Assembly: GCF_022532105.1 (NCBI RefSeq)
Contig: NZ_CP092832.1
Span: 806,001-870,000 of the forward strand
Length of the DNA: 64,000 nt
Direction: 5' to 3'
Origin: Flavobacterium sp. HJ-32-4
GTDB taxonomy: Bacteria; Bacteroidota; Bacteroidia; Flavobacteriales; Flavobacteriaceae
Below the pieces are notes generated by a model. That model was not told where the DNA came from. It saw only the letters and a list, made by a program, of their open reading frames with translations, and did not search any database. Both the position numbers and the translations under genes were made by a program. Positions 1 to 7,273 of the stretch are shown here, piece after piece (the first letter of the stretch is position 1; each line of letters begins with the position of its first letter).

Positions 1-56
1 ATGCTTTCATCTTGTACAAGTATTATATTTACGATGCAAAAGTATAAAATCTGCCG

Positions 57-992
57 ATGATTACAAGTATTTTCAGCAAATCAAGGCCGTTTAACTACAT
101 CCTGGTCACCGTCTTGATGGTGTGCTTCTTCTTTGTAAGCGAGACGCACGACACAGCCTGGACGAATTCGTCCGGCGGTATCATCATCAAAACCGGCTGT
201 CTCTTGCTATTGCTTTTCGCGCTTTTCCTCACCAATTTCGTCACGAAACGAAACGGGATGAGCAAAGACAGCACCTATCCGTTCCTGTTTTACTTCGTAT
301 TCCTGGTGTTTTTTCCGGGGCTTTTTTCCGATCCTTCGCTCATCGCTGCCAACTTTTTTGTGCTGTTGGCCCTGCGGCGACTCATCTCGCTGCAGTCACT
401 GATCACCCCAAAAGAAAAGATTTTCGACGCCTCTCTCTGGATTTTCGCCGCTGCACTCTTCAAGTTCTGGTGCATCCTGTACCTGTTGATAGTCTTTATC
501 TCGATTATTTTCCACGTGTCGCGCGATTACCGCAACTGGGTCATCCCGTTCATCGCCCTGTTGTCGGCCGGCACCATCTTCGTATTATGTTCCCTGCTGT
601 TCGAACCGCTCTGGATCGAACGCCTCTGGGACGGGGCCTACGTCGATACCTCCTTTGAATACTTCCGCGACAACCGCGAGAACCTGGCGCTGTCGCTCTA
701 CGCCGCGGTATCTGTGTTGTTTTTCTTCGCCATGCTGTTCTCGCTGGGCAGTAAGCCATTGATCCTGCATTCGTCCTACAAGAAAATCCTCTTTTCGTTT
801 GTGGTGGGCGTGGCGGTGTTCGTCTTGTCACCGGCCAAAGGGAATGCGTTGCTGTCGTTCACCTATATGCCGCTGGCGATTATGGCTACCAGCTATATAG
901 AAGGACTGAGCAGCCAGTGGGCGAAGGAAGGTTTTTCACTTGGCGTGTGCCTGGTGGCAATCGCGTGTTTCGTGATGCAGGTGGGACTATAA
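57..992 (+). CDS. DUF6427-like integral membrane protein
   Basis: Multi-spanning inner-membrane protein of 311 residues made almost wholly of hydrophobic segments separated by short basic loops. I recognise it as the flavobacterial family usually called DUF6427, which commonly sits beside upp; its biochemical role is unknown to me. The ATG at 57 is the first in frame, and a TATATTTA sequence about 30 bases upstream could be its -7 box. It converges with upp, leaving only four bases between the two stop codons and no visible hairpin, so the two transcripts probably overlap. Nothing here suggests transfer: base composition matches the surrounding core genes. Family assignment is moderately sure, function is not. 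Confidence 0.7.
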   Translation: MITSIFSKSRPFNYILVTVLMVCFFFVSETHDTAWTNSSGGIIIKTGCLLLLLFALFLTNFVTKRNGMSKDSTYPFLFYFVFLVFFPGLFSDPSLIAANFFVLLALRRLISLQSLITPKEKIFDASLWIFAAALFKFWCILYLLIVFISIIFHVSRDYRNWVIPFIALLSAGTIFVLCSLLFEPLWIERLWDGAYVDTSFEYFRDNRENLALSLYAAVSVLFFFAMLFSLGSKPLILHSSYKKILFSFVVGVAVFVLSPAKGNALLSFTYMPLAIMATSYIEGLSSQWAKEGFSLGVCLVAIACFVMQVGL

Positions 993-996
993 CGAC

Positions 997-1650
997 TTAT
1001 AATTTAGGCCCATACGCCAAGTCACCCGCATCTCCGAGTCCGGGAATGATGTATTTCTTCTCATTCAACCGCTCGTCAAGCGACGCAATCCAAACGGTGC
1101 AGGAGTCGGGTAGGGTTTCCTGTAGATGTGCGATGCCCTCCGGTGCCGCGATGATAGAGGCGAGGTGCACGGCAGCCGGTTTCGCCTTCTCCAACAACCG
1201 AAGCAATACCGCCGACATCGACTGCCCCGTGGCCAGCATCGGATCGAGCAGTAAAAGCGTTTTGCCATTCAGGTCCGGAATGGCTTCGTATTCCAAAAGG
1301 ATGTCGAACGCGTCGTCGTGGTTATAATGGTGGCGGTAGGCAGAAATAAAACCATTCTCAGCCTGGTCGAAATAATTCAGGAACCCCAAATGCAGCGGTA
1401 GCCCGGCCCGCAATATCGAACACAACACCACCGGTTCGCTGATGACCGCGGTCGATTTCACCCCGAGCGGCGTCGTAATATCCACCCCGCTGAATGAGAG
1501 CGTTTTACTGATTTCATACGCCATAATCTCCCCGATGCGTTCGATGTTGCGCCGAAACCGCATACGGTCGCCCTGCACCGACACATCGCGCAATTGCGCC
1601 AGGAAATGGTTGAGGATGCTGTTGTGTTCCGAAAGGTGATGCACGCGCAT
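997..1650 (-). CDS. upp: Uracil phosphoribosyltransferase
   Basis: Cytosolic pyrimidine-salvage enzyme that makes UMP from uracil and PRPP. The 217-residue length fits the family. The PRPP-binding loop is visible as LLLLDPMLATGQS near residue 130-145, and the uracil-binding C-terminal stretch ends in GDAGDLAYGPKL. The first ATG lies about 18 bases downstream of a TACATTTA -7-like box (1668-1675, minus strand), which supports this start. It is transcribed away from the DUF4254 gene, with a low-complexity repeat tract between them, and converges on the DUF6427-like gene. The sequence looks intact. Confidence 0.95.
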   Translation of the reverse strand: MRVHHLSEHNSILNHFLAQLRDVSVQGDRMRFRRNIERIGEIMAYEISKTLSFSGVDITTPLGVKSTAVISEPVVLCSILRAGLPLHLGFLNYFDQAENGFISAYRHHYNHDDAFDILLEYEAIPDLNGKTLLLLDPMLATGQSMSAVLLRLLEKAKPAAVHLASIIAAPEGIAHLQETLPDSCTVWIASLDERLNEKKYIIPGLGDAGDLAYGPKL

Positions 1651-1704
1651 AGGAAGGTATTTTGATGTAAATGTACGGGATTTTGAATTTGAGGACGATC
1701 TCTA

Positions 1705-1799
1705 CCCAAGAACCTAGAGCCAAGAACTAAGAACCAAGAACTAAAAACCATCAACCCAAAACTCAAAACCCAAAACTCAAAACTCAAAACCCAAACCCC
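1705..1799. repeat. AAGAACC/CAAAACT degenerate word repeat
   Basis: Low-complexity tract built from imperfect 7-8 base words: CCAAGAAC and AGAACTAA at the left, then CAAAACTCAAAACC-type words at the right. It fills most of the divergent intergenic space between upp and the DUF4254 gene. The same word family reappears at 63350-63660. Open readings through it encode runs like VLGSWFLVLG and should not be taken as protein. Confidence 0.8.
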
Positions 1800-1807
1800 T
1801 ATCTTTG
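1800..1807 (+). promoter_or_regulatory. Putative -7 box (TATCTTTG) for the DUF4254 gene
   Basis: TATCTTTG matches the Bacteroidota TAnnTTTG -7 consensus and lies 17 bases before the ATG at 1825. No TTTG -33 element is seen at the expected distance, because the upstream word repeat occupies that position. Confidence 0.5.
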
Positions 1808-1824
1808 TCCTCTAAATCCATCTC

Positions 1825-2430
1825 ATGATTTCGCAGCAGGCCTATTCCGTTTTTGAACAAAGCATCCGCGACTACCATCAGTTCGATCATGTCGACCATC
1901 CGATTTCGAACCCGTACCCGAAAGGGCAGTTCGAACATTTGTTATATGTAAAGAACTGGATCGACACCGTGCAATGGCACCTCGAAGACATCATCCGCGA
2001 TCCGAATATCGACCCGGTCGCCGCGCTGGCGCTGAAGCGTCGCATCGATGCTTCCAACCAGGAACGCACCGATATGGTAGAATATATCGACAGTTACTTC
2101 CTTCAGAAATACGCCCACGTGCAGCCAAAGGACGGCGCGAAAATCAACTCGGAAAGCCCGGCCTGGGCCTTCGACCGTCTTTCGATCCTGGCGCTCAAGA
2201 TCTACCACATGAACGAAGAGGCCAGCCGCGCCGACGCGTCACAGGAACACCGCGATAAGTGCCAGGCCAAACTCGACATCCTGCTGGAGCAACGCCGCGA
2301 CCTGACCACGGCTATCGAGGATTTGTTGCAGGATATTGAAAACGGCGACAAGTACATGAAAGTCTACAAACAGATGAAGATGTACAACGACGACGACCTG
2401 AATCCGGTACTCTACCAAGGGAAAAAATAA
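1825..2430 (+). CDS. DUF4254 domain-containing protein
   Basis: Soluble, highly charged, helix-rich protein of 201 residues without signal peptide or membrane segment. I recognise it as the Bacteroidota DUF4254 family; no function is established to my knowledge. It starts at ATG 1825 behind a clear -7 box and is followed after two bases by the glycosyltransferase gene, so the two are almost certainly co-transcribed. The constant pairing with a GT9 enzyme suggests, as inference only, a link to lipopolysaccharide or glycan assembly. Confidence 0.75.
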   Translation: MISQQAYSVFEQSIRDYHQFDHVDHPISNPYPKGQFEHLLYVKNWIDTVQWHLEDIIRDPNIDPVAALALKRRIDASNQERTDMVEYIDSYFLQKYAHVQPKDGAKINSESPAWAFDRLSILALKIYHMNEEASRADASQEHRDKCQAKLDILLEQRRDLTTAIEDLLQDIENGDKYMKVYKQMKMYNDDDLNPVLYQGKK

Positions 2431-2432
2431 CC

Positions 2433-3470
2433 GTGCCGTCACTACCGCAGCATATCGCCGTCATGCGACTCTCCGCCATGGGCGACGTGGCGATGACGGT
2501 TCCGGTGCTTCGGGCCTTTCGCAAACGCTATCCCGAGGTGCGGCTGACGGTGGTATCCACACCCTTCCTGAAACCGTTGTTCGACGCGTTGCCAGGCGTG
2601 ACATTCGTTCCGTTCGATAAGAAGGCATACAAAGGCGTGTTCGGACTTTTCCGTTTCTATCGGAAGCTGAAGGCAACCGGAATCGACGCTTTCGCGGATG
2701 TGCACAGCGTCACCAGATCGCGTATCATCGGATTGTTTTTTACCCTTTCGGGCTATGCAGTGGCCCGCCTCGACAAAGGACGAAGCGAGAAGAAAGCCCT
2801 GACCCGTCCGCACAATAAGATGTGGAAACCGTTGAAGACCAGTCCGGAGCGCTATGCCGACGTGTTCCGTTCCCTTGGGTATCCGCTCGACCTTTTCCCA
2901 GCTGAATTTCCCCAACCCCAACCGCTGTCTGACGCTGTGTGGGCCGTTACCGGACCCAAAACCGGCCGCTGGATCGGCATCGCGCCCTTTGCCCAGCACG
3001 CTCCCAAAGTGTACCCAGAGGATTTGATGCAGGATGTCATAAACGCACTTGCCACCTGGCCCGACGTAAAGGTGCTGTTGTTTGGTGGTGGAAAAGAGGA
3101 AACCGCCCGACTGCAAGCCATTGCCGATTCGTCACCCCATTTGGTCAACGTCGCCGGGCGCCTTTCGTTTGCCGATGAACTTCTGTTGATTTCCCACCTT
3201 GACGTCATGCTCTCGATGGATTCCGGAAACGGTCACCTGGCCGCGATTGCCGGTGTGCCGGTCGTGACGTTGTGGGGCGCGACGCATCCGTATGCGGGGT
3301 TTGCGCCGTTCGGACAGCCACTTTCAAATTCGCTGTGCCCGGATCGGGAACGCTATCCGATGCTGCCTACGTCGGTGTTTGGCAACAAGGAGGTGGTCGG
3401 TTATGAAGACGCCATGCGTACCATTCGGCCTGATTTGGTAGTGGAAAAAATAAAGGAATTACTGCCGTAG
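2433..3470 (+). CDS. Glycosyltransferase family 9 (heptosyltransferase-like)
   Basis: GT9 enzyme of 345 residues, a family that transfers heptose or related sugars to lipopolysaccharide core at the inner face of the cytoplasmic membrane. The N-terminal Rossmann half begins with RLSAMGDVAMTVPVLRAF, the typical phosphate-side GD motif. The C-terminal half carries the conserved SMDSGNGHLAAIAGVPVV segment followed by LWGATHP, the donor-nucleotide site. The start appears to be GTG two bases after the DUF4254 stop, with the conserved motif beginning near residue 12. Its 3' end overlaps the convergent DUF2809 gene by 12 bases. The exact sugar substrate cannot be told from sequence. Confidence 0.88.
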   Translation: MPSLPQHIAVMRLSAMGDVAMTVPVLRAFRKRYPEVRLTVVSTPFLKPLFDALPGVTFVPFDKKAYKGVFGLFRFYRKLKATGIDAFADVHSVTRSRIIGLFFTLSGYAVARLDKGRSEKKALTRPHNKMWKPLKTSPERYADVFRSLGYPLDLFPAEFPQPQPLSDAVWAVTGPKTGRWIGIAPFAQHAPKVYPEDLMQDVINALATWPDVKVLLFGGGKEETARLQAIADSSPHLVNVAGRLSFADELLLISHLDVMLSMDSGNGHLAAIAGVPVVTLWGATHPYAGFAPFGQPLSNSLCPDRERYPMLPTSVFGNKEVVGYEDAMRTIRPDLVVEKIKELLP

Positions 3471-3848
3471 TAACCGTCCGCGGAGGCTTTCGAAAAGGAC
3501 GATAAGAAAGAACCCGCCGATATACGCCCACACATCTTCCCACGCAGCCGAATGCCCGATGACCGTGCGCGCCAGTGTGGAATGCTCCCATCCCAACCAA
3601 TAAATAAAGTTGCAATACTGTAGGAATTCGATCCAGAAAGCAAACAACAGCACGCCTAGGGCGGTGGGCAGCATCCGCACCTTAAAGACGGTCCGGACGG
3701 CACAATAAAGTAATATAACGACCAACGTATCCCCAAAGTAAGGCCGGATGAAGTGATCGTGCACGAAAAGCGCAATGGCCACTTCTATCAGGAACAACGC
3801 GACCGAAGCGGCGAAATACCCGCGATGAAAGGTGAGGAAACGCGTCAC
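3459..3848 (-). CDS. DUF2809 small membrane protein
   Basis: Integral membrane protein of 129 residues with about four hydrophobic helices and the motifs FWIEFLQYC and AWEDVWAYIGG that I associate with DUF2809. This family includes proteins of VanZ-like appearance; the function is unknown. Its ATG overlaps the stop of the upstream reductase gene (ATGA type), so it is co-transcribed and probably translationally coupled. It ends inside the 3' end of the convergent GT9 gene. Confidence 0.7.
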   Translation of the reverse strand: MTRFLTFHRGYFAASVALFLIEVAIALFVHDHFIRPYFGDTLVVILLYCAVRTVFKVRMLPTALGVLLFAFWIEFLQYCNFIYWLGWEHSTLARTVIGHSAAWEDVWAYIGGFFLIVLFESLRGRLLRQ

Positions 3849-4894
3849 ACGTCGTCGTAATCGATATACAGTTCAGGCGTCGTCGGATGCGCCTGGCACG
3901 TCAGGATGAGGCCGTCTGCGATTTCACCATCGGTGAGGATGGCGTTCTTTTTCATCAAGGCACCGCCCGATTTCACCCGCGCCATACAACTGCTGCAAAT
4001 CCCGCCCTGGCACGAATAGGGCGCATCGGCACCGGCTTTGAGCGCGGCATCGAGCACCGTAGTCAGGGGTGACATTTCAAAGGTCGTCTCGTCGCCGTCG
4101 ACCAGCACCGTAACTTTGGTGTGGGACGTACCCGACACGTCGATTTTCTTTTCCGGTGCCGACGAGGTAAAGAGCTCGAAATGGATGTCTTTCTCTTTGA
4201 CATTCTGCGAAGTCAGCACCGACGAAACCGTACGGATCATATCTTCCGGTCCACATAGCCAGTAACCATCGAACGTCATTTCTTTGTGTTTGTTCTTCAG
4301 TACAAAGTTGACCACCGAGCGGTCGATACGGCCGAACAGTGCGCCATCGACTTTCGCTTCACTGAACACATGGTGCAGGAAGAAACGGCCCACGAACCGT
4401 TGTTCGAGTTCGTGCAACTGCTGGTAAAAAATGGCAGTTTCAGGCGATTTGTTGCCGTACACCAATACGAAACTGCTTTCCGGCTCGCCCTCCAACACCG
4501 ATTGCAGGATCGACATGACCGGCGTGATGCCACTTCCGGCGGCGAAGGCCACATAATTCCGTTGGCGTTCCGCATTGGGGTGAAAGGTGAAATTGCCTTC
4601 CGGAAGGCCCACTTCCAACACATCGCCCACACGAAGCTGTTCGTTGGCGAATTTGGAAAAGAACCCGTTGCGGATGCCTTTGATGGCAATACGCAGTTCG
4701 CCACTGCCGGGCGCCGAGCAGATGGAATAGGCCCGCCGGATTTCCTGTCCGTCGAGCACGAGTTTTAAGTTGAGGTATTGTCCTGCGACAAAATCATAGA
4801 CGTCACGGTACGCCTCCGGAACCGAGAATAAAACGGAGATGGCGTCGGGTGTCTCGCGACGGATTTCTGTGATGGGGAGTTTATAGAAAGCCAT
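3845..4894 (-). CDS. Ferredoxin-NADPH reductase with C-terminal 2Fe-2S domain (PaaE-like)
   Basis: Flavin-dependent electron-transfer protein of 349 residues from the chosen start. Domain order is FAD-binding barrel (RAYSICSAPG around residue 60), NAD(P)-binding domain (AAGSGITPVMSIL around 125-140) and a plant-type 2Fe-2S ferredoxin domain at the end, with cysteines in CQGGICSSCMARV plus a fourth in LILTCQAH. This is the layout of phenylacetate-CoA oxygenase reductase PaaE and related oxygenase reductases. An upstream in-frame ATG at 4912 is rejected because the -7 box (4910-4917) overlaps it; ATG 4894 gives a short leader. No paa oxygenase genes are nearby, so the partner is unknown. Confidence 0.88.
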   Translation of the reverse strand: MAFYKLPITEIRRETPDAISVLFSVPEAYRDVYDFVAGQYLNLKLVLDGQEIRRAYSICSAPGSGELRIAIKGIRNGFFSKFANEQLRVGDVLEVGLPEGNFTFHPNAERQRNYVAFAAGSGITPVMSILQSVLEGEPESSFVLVYGNKSPETAIFYQQLHELEQRFVGRFFLHHVFSEAKVDGALFGRIDRSVVNFVLKNKHKEMTFDGYWLCGPEDMIRTVSSVLTSQNVKEKDIHFELFTSSAPEKKIDVSGTSHTKVTVLVDGDETTFEMSPLTTVLDAALKAGADAPYSCQGGICSSCMARVKSGGALMKKNAILTDGEIADGLILTCQAHPTTPELYIDYDDV

Positions 4895-4909
4895 GGTCGA
4901 AATTTCATA

Positions 4910-4939
4910 CAAAGGTACAAATTGCAGCTCGGAAACAAA
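4910..4939 (-). promoter_or_regulatory. Promoter of the reductase-DUF2809 operon
   Basis: Minus strand reads TTTG (4936-4939), an 18-base spacer, then TACCTTTG (4910-4917): a full match to the Bacteroidota -33/-7 promoter. It fixes the reductase start at 4894. Confidence 0.75.
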
Positions 4940-5003
4940 TTTGAAGGAGGGCTTGTAACTTTTTTGTACTTTTCAACACCAACCGCACACAAAACAGGAA
5001 CGC

Positions 5004-6476
5004 ATGATCAAAAAATTCCTCTACCTCGAATGGAAGGCCTTCATCCGATCGGCTTCTTTCGGGACGAACCTCGCCATGAAAATCCTCATGGGCATCATGG
5101 CGCTGTATTTTACGGTGATTTTCCTCGGAGCCGGCATCGGCGGGTTTTTCCTCCTGCGGGATGAAGCCGGGCTCGACCCACTCGAAACCGTCAACCGTTA
5201 CCTGATTTATTACTTCATCGGTGACCTTCTGACTCGTCTCCTGTTGCAGAAAATGCCGGTGATGAACATCCGGCCCATGCTGGCGATGAACATCCGGCGT
5301 AAAACGATTGTGCATTTTACGATCGGAAAAACCTTCCTGTCATTCTTTACCGTACTGCACCTGTTCGCGTTTGTGCCGTTCATCATCACCATGCTCGTGC
5401 AGGGTGTTGAACCGGTAGGCGTTGTGTGCTGGACGATAGCGGTTTTTGCCCTGGTGTTGTTCAACGACCTGTTGGCCATCCTGCTGAATAACAAAGACAA
5501 TCTTTTTTATGCCTTTCTCGCGCTCGTGGCAGGTTTGGCGGCCAGTCAGTACTATGGCATTTTCAACGTTACAGATTACACCGTCCACTTCTACCACGGA
5601 TTCTTTTTGACACAATGGCTCTGGATTATTCCTGTGGTGATTTTTGTGGTCACCTATCGTTTTACCTTCCGGTTCTTACGCTCGGAATTATACCTCGACG
5701 CCGGCCTTGCTTCGAAACACGAAGTAGCGTCAACAGAGAATTTCACCTGGCTGAACCGATTCGGCAAACTGGGTACTTTCCTTAAAAATGACATCAAACT
5801 GATCAAACGGAACAAGCGCTCGAAAGGCACCATCTTCGCCAGCATCATGTTCCTGTTTTACGGACTGCTGTTCTACACCGGTTCTATCGAGGCCTATAAC
5901 AATACCTTCATGCACATGTTCGCCGGTATTTTCGTCAGTGGAGGCTTCCTGTTTACGTTCGGTCAGTTTGTGCCGAGTTGGGACAGTGCCTATTATCCGC
6001 TGATGATGACACAGAACATCCCGTATCGCGAATACCTGCGGTCGAAATGGTTCCTGATTGTGGTGGCGACGGGTGTTTCGGCGATTCTGGCGTCGTTCTA
6101 CATCTACTTCGGCTGGCAGATCTATCGGATGATCCTGATTGGGGCGATTTACAATATCGGTGTCAACTCACACCTGGTGTTGCTCGGCGGTGCATTTACC
6201 AAAACCCCCATCGACCTGGCCTCGACCAAAGGAGCGTTCGGGAATAACAAGAGTTTCAATGTCAAGACCATGCTGATTTCCATCCCGAAATTGCTGGTGC
6301 CGGTGTTGCTGTATGGAATCGGCGACATGATTGCAGGCGAAACGGCTGCGTTGGTACTCGTAGGCGCCGTGGGCGTGGTTGGGTTCCTGACGCGCAATTG
6401 GGTCTTCATGCAGATCGAGAAAATATACAAGAGAGAAAAATATTCGACGTTGGACGCTTACAAGCAAAAGAACTAA
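5004..6476 (+). CDS. DUF5687 ABC transporter permease
   Basis: Integral membrane protein of 490 residues with roughly ten to twelve hydrophobic segments and a characteristic start MIKKFLYLEWKAFIRS. I recognise it as DUF5687, the permease partner of a Bacteroidota export-type ABC system. The gene ends three bases before the ATPase gene, so the two form one operon and presumably one transporter. The substrate is unknown. A TACTTTTC sequence at 4967-4974 is one base off the -7 consensus and could drive the pair, divergently from the reductase gene. Confidence 0.78.
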   Translation: MIKKFLYLEWKAFIRSASFGTNLAMKILMGIMALYFTVIFLGAGIGGFFLLRDEAGLDPLETVNRYLIYYFIGDLLTRLLLQKMPVMNIRPMLAMNIRRKTIVHFTIGKTFLSFFTVLHLFAFVPFIITMLVQGVEPVGVVCWTIAVFALVLFNDLLAILLNNKDNLFYAFLALVAGLAASQYYGIFNVTDYTVHFYHGFFLTQWLWIIPVVIFVVTYRFTFRFLRSELYLDAGLASKHEVASTENFTWLNRFGKLGTFLKNDIKLIKRNKRSKGTIFASIMFLFYGLLFYTGSIEAYNNTFMHMFAGIFVSGGFLFTFGQFVPSWDSAYYPLMMTQNIPYREYLRSKWFLIVVATGVSAILASFYIYFGWQIYRMILIGAIYNIGVNSHLVLLGGAFTKTPIDLASTKGAFGNNKSFNVKTMLISIPKLLVPVLLYGIGDMIAGETAALVLVGAVGVVGFLTRNWVFMQIEKIYKREKYSTLDAYKQKN

Positions 6477-6479
6477 AAC

Positions 6480-7175
6480 ATGATACAGGTACGCAATCTT
6501 AGTAAAGTATATGACGGAGTACGGGTGCTGAACATTCCGGAACTCGACATACGGGAAGGCGAAAGCTTCGGACTCGTAGGCAATAACGGTGCCGGTAAAA
6601 CGACGTTTTTCAGCCTGTTGCTCGACTTGATCAGTCCGACGTCGGGTCATATCGACAACCGCAACGTGACAGTCGACAAAAGCGAAGACTGGAAACCGTT
6701 CACCGCCTCCTTTCTCGATGAAAGTTTCCTGATCGGATACCTGACTGCCGAAGAGTACTTCTATTTCGTAGGCGAACTGCGCGGCCAGAATAAAGCCGAT
6801 GTCGATGCACTTTTGGCGAAACACCAGGAATTCTTCAACGGTGAAATCCTGAATACCAAGAAATACATCCGCGATTTCTCGAAAGGGAACCAAAAGAAAA
6901 TCGGTATCATCGCGACCCTTATCGGAAGCCCGAAAGTGATCGTATTGGATGAACCCTTTGCCAACCTTGACCCAACGACACAGTTCCGCCTGAAGAAAAT
7001 CATCAAGGAACTGGCCGACGACCCAACCGTAACCGTGCTGGTATCCAGCCACGACCTGAACCATACGGTTGAGGTGAGCGATCGCATTGTGGCCATGCAC
7101 AAGGGTGAAATCGTCAAAGACATCGTAACGTCAGAGGAAACCCTTCGCGAGCTCGAGGCCTTTTTCGCCGTCTAA
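6480..7175 (+). CDS. ABC transporter ATP-binding protein
   Basis: Nucleotide-binding subunit of 231 residues. Walker A is GNNGAGKTT near residue 37-45, the signature is FSKGNQKKIGI near 137-147 (SKGNQ in place of LSGGQ), Walker B is VIVLDEPFANLDP near 157-169 and the switch histidine is in SSHDLNH. All elements needed for ATP hydrolysis are present. It follows the DUF5687 permease after three bases and should energise it. The degenerate signature is usual for this exporter subfamily. Confidence 0.92.
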   Translation: MIQVRNLSKVYDGVRVLNIPELDIREGESFGLVGNNGAGKTTFFSLLLDLISPTSGHIDNRNVTVDKSEDWKPFTASFLDESFLIGYLTAEEYFYFVGELRGQNKADVDALLAKHQEFFNGEILNTKKYIRDFSKGNQKKIGIIATLIGSPKVIVLDEPFANLDPTTQFRLKKIIKELADDPTVTVLVSSHDLNHTVEVSDRIVAMHKGEIVKDIVTSEETLRELEAFFAV

Positions 7176-7273
7176 GCATAGGGCAAGCCGAAAAACGGGC
7201 GCTTACTACCCCATTTTCCGAAAAGAAGCGTATTTTTACCGGTTAGTATACTAAAGACGGCATTTGCCAGTTA

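Noticed and set aside
6168..7100. 310-codon minus-strand frame over the ABC transporter genes
   Set aside because: It overlaps the well-defined DUF5687 and ATPase genes with Walker motifs; shadow frame.
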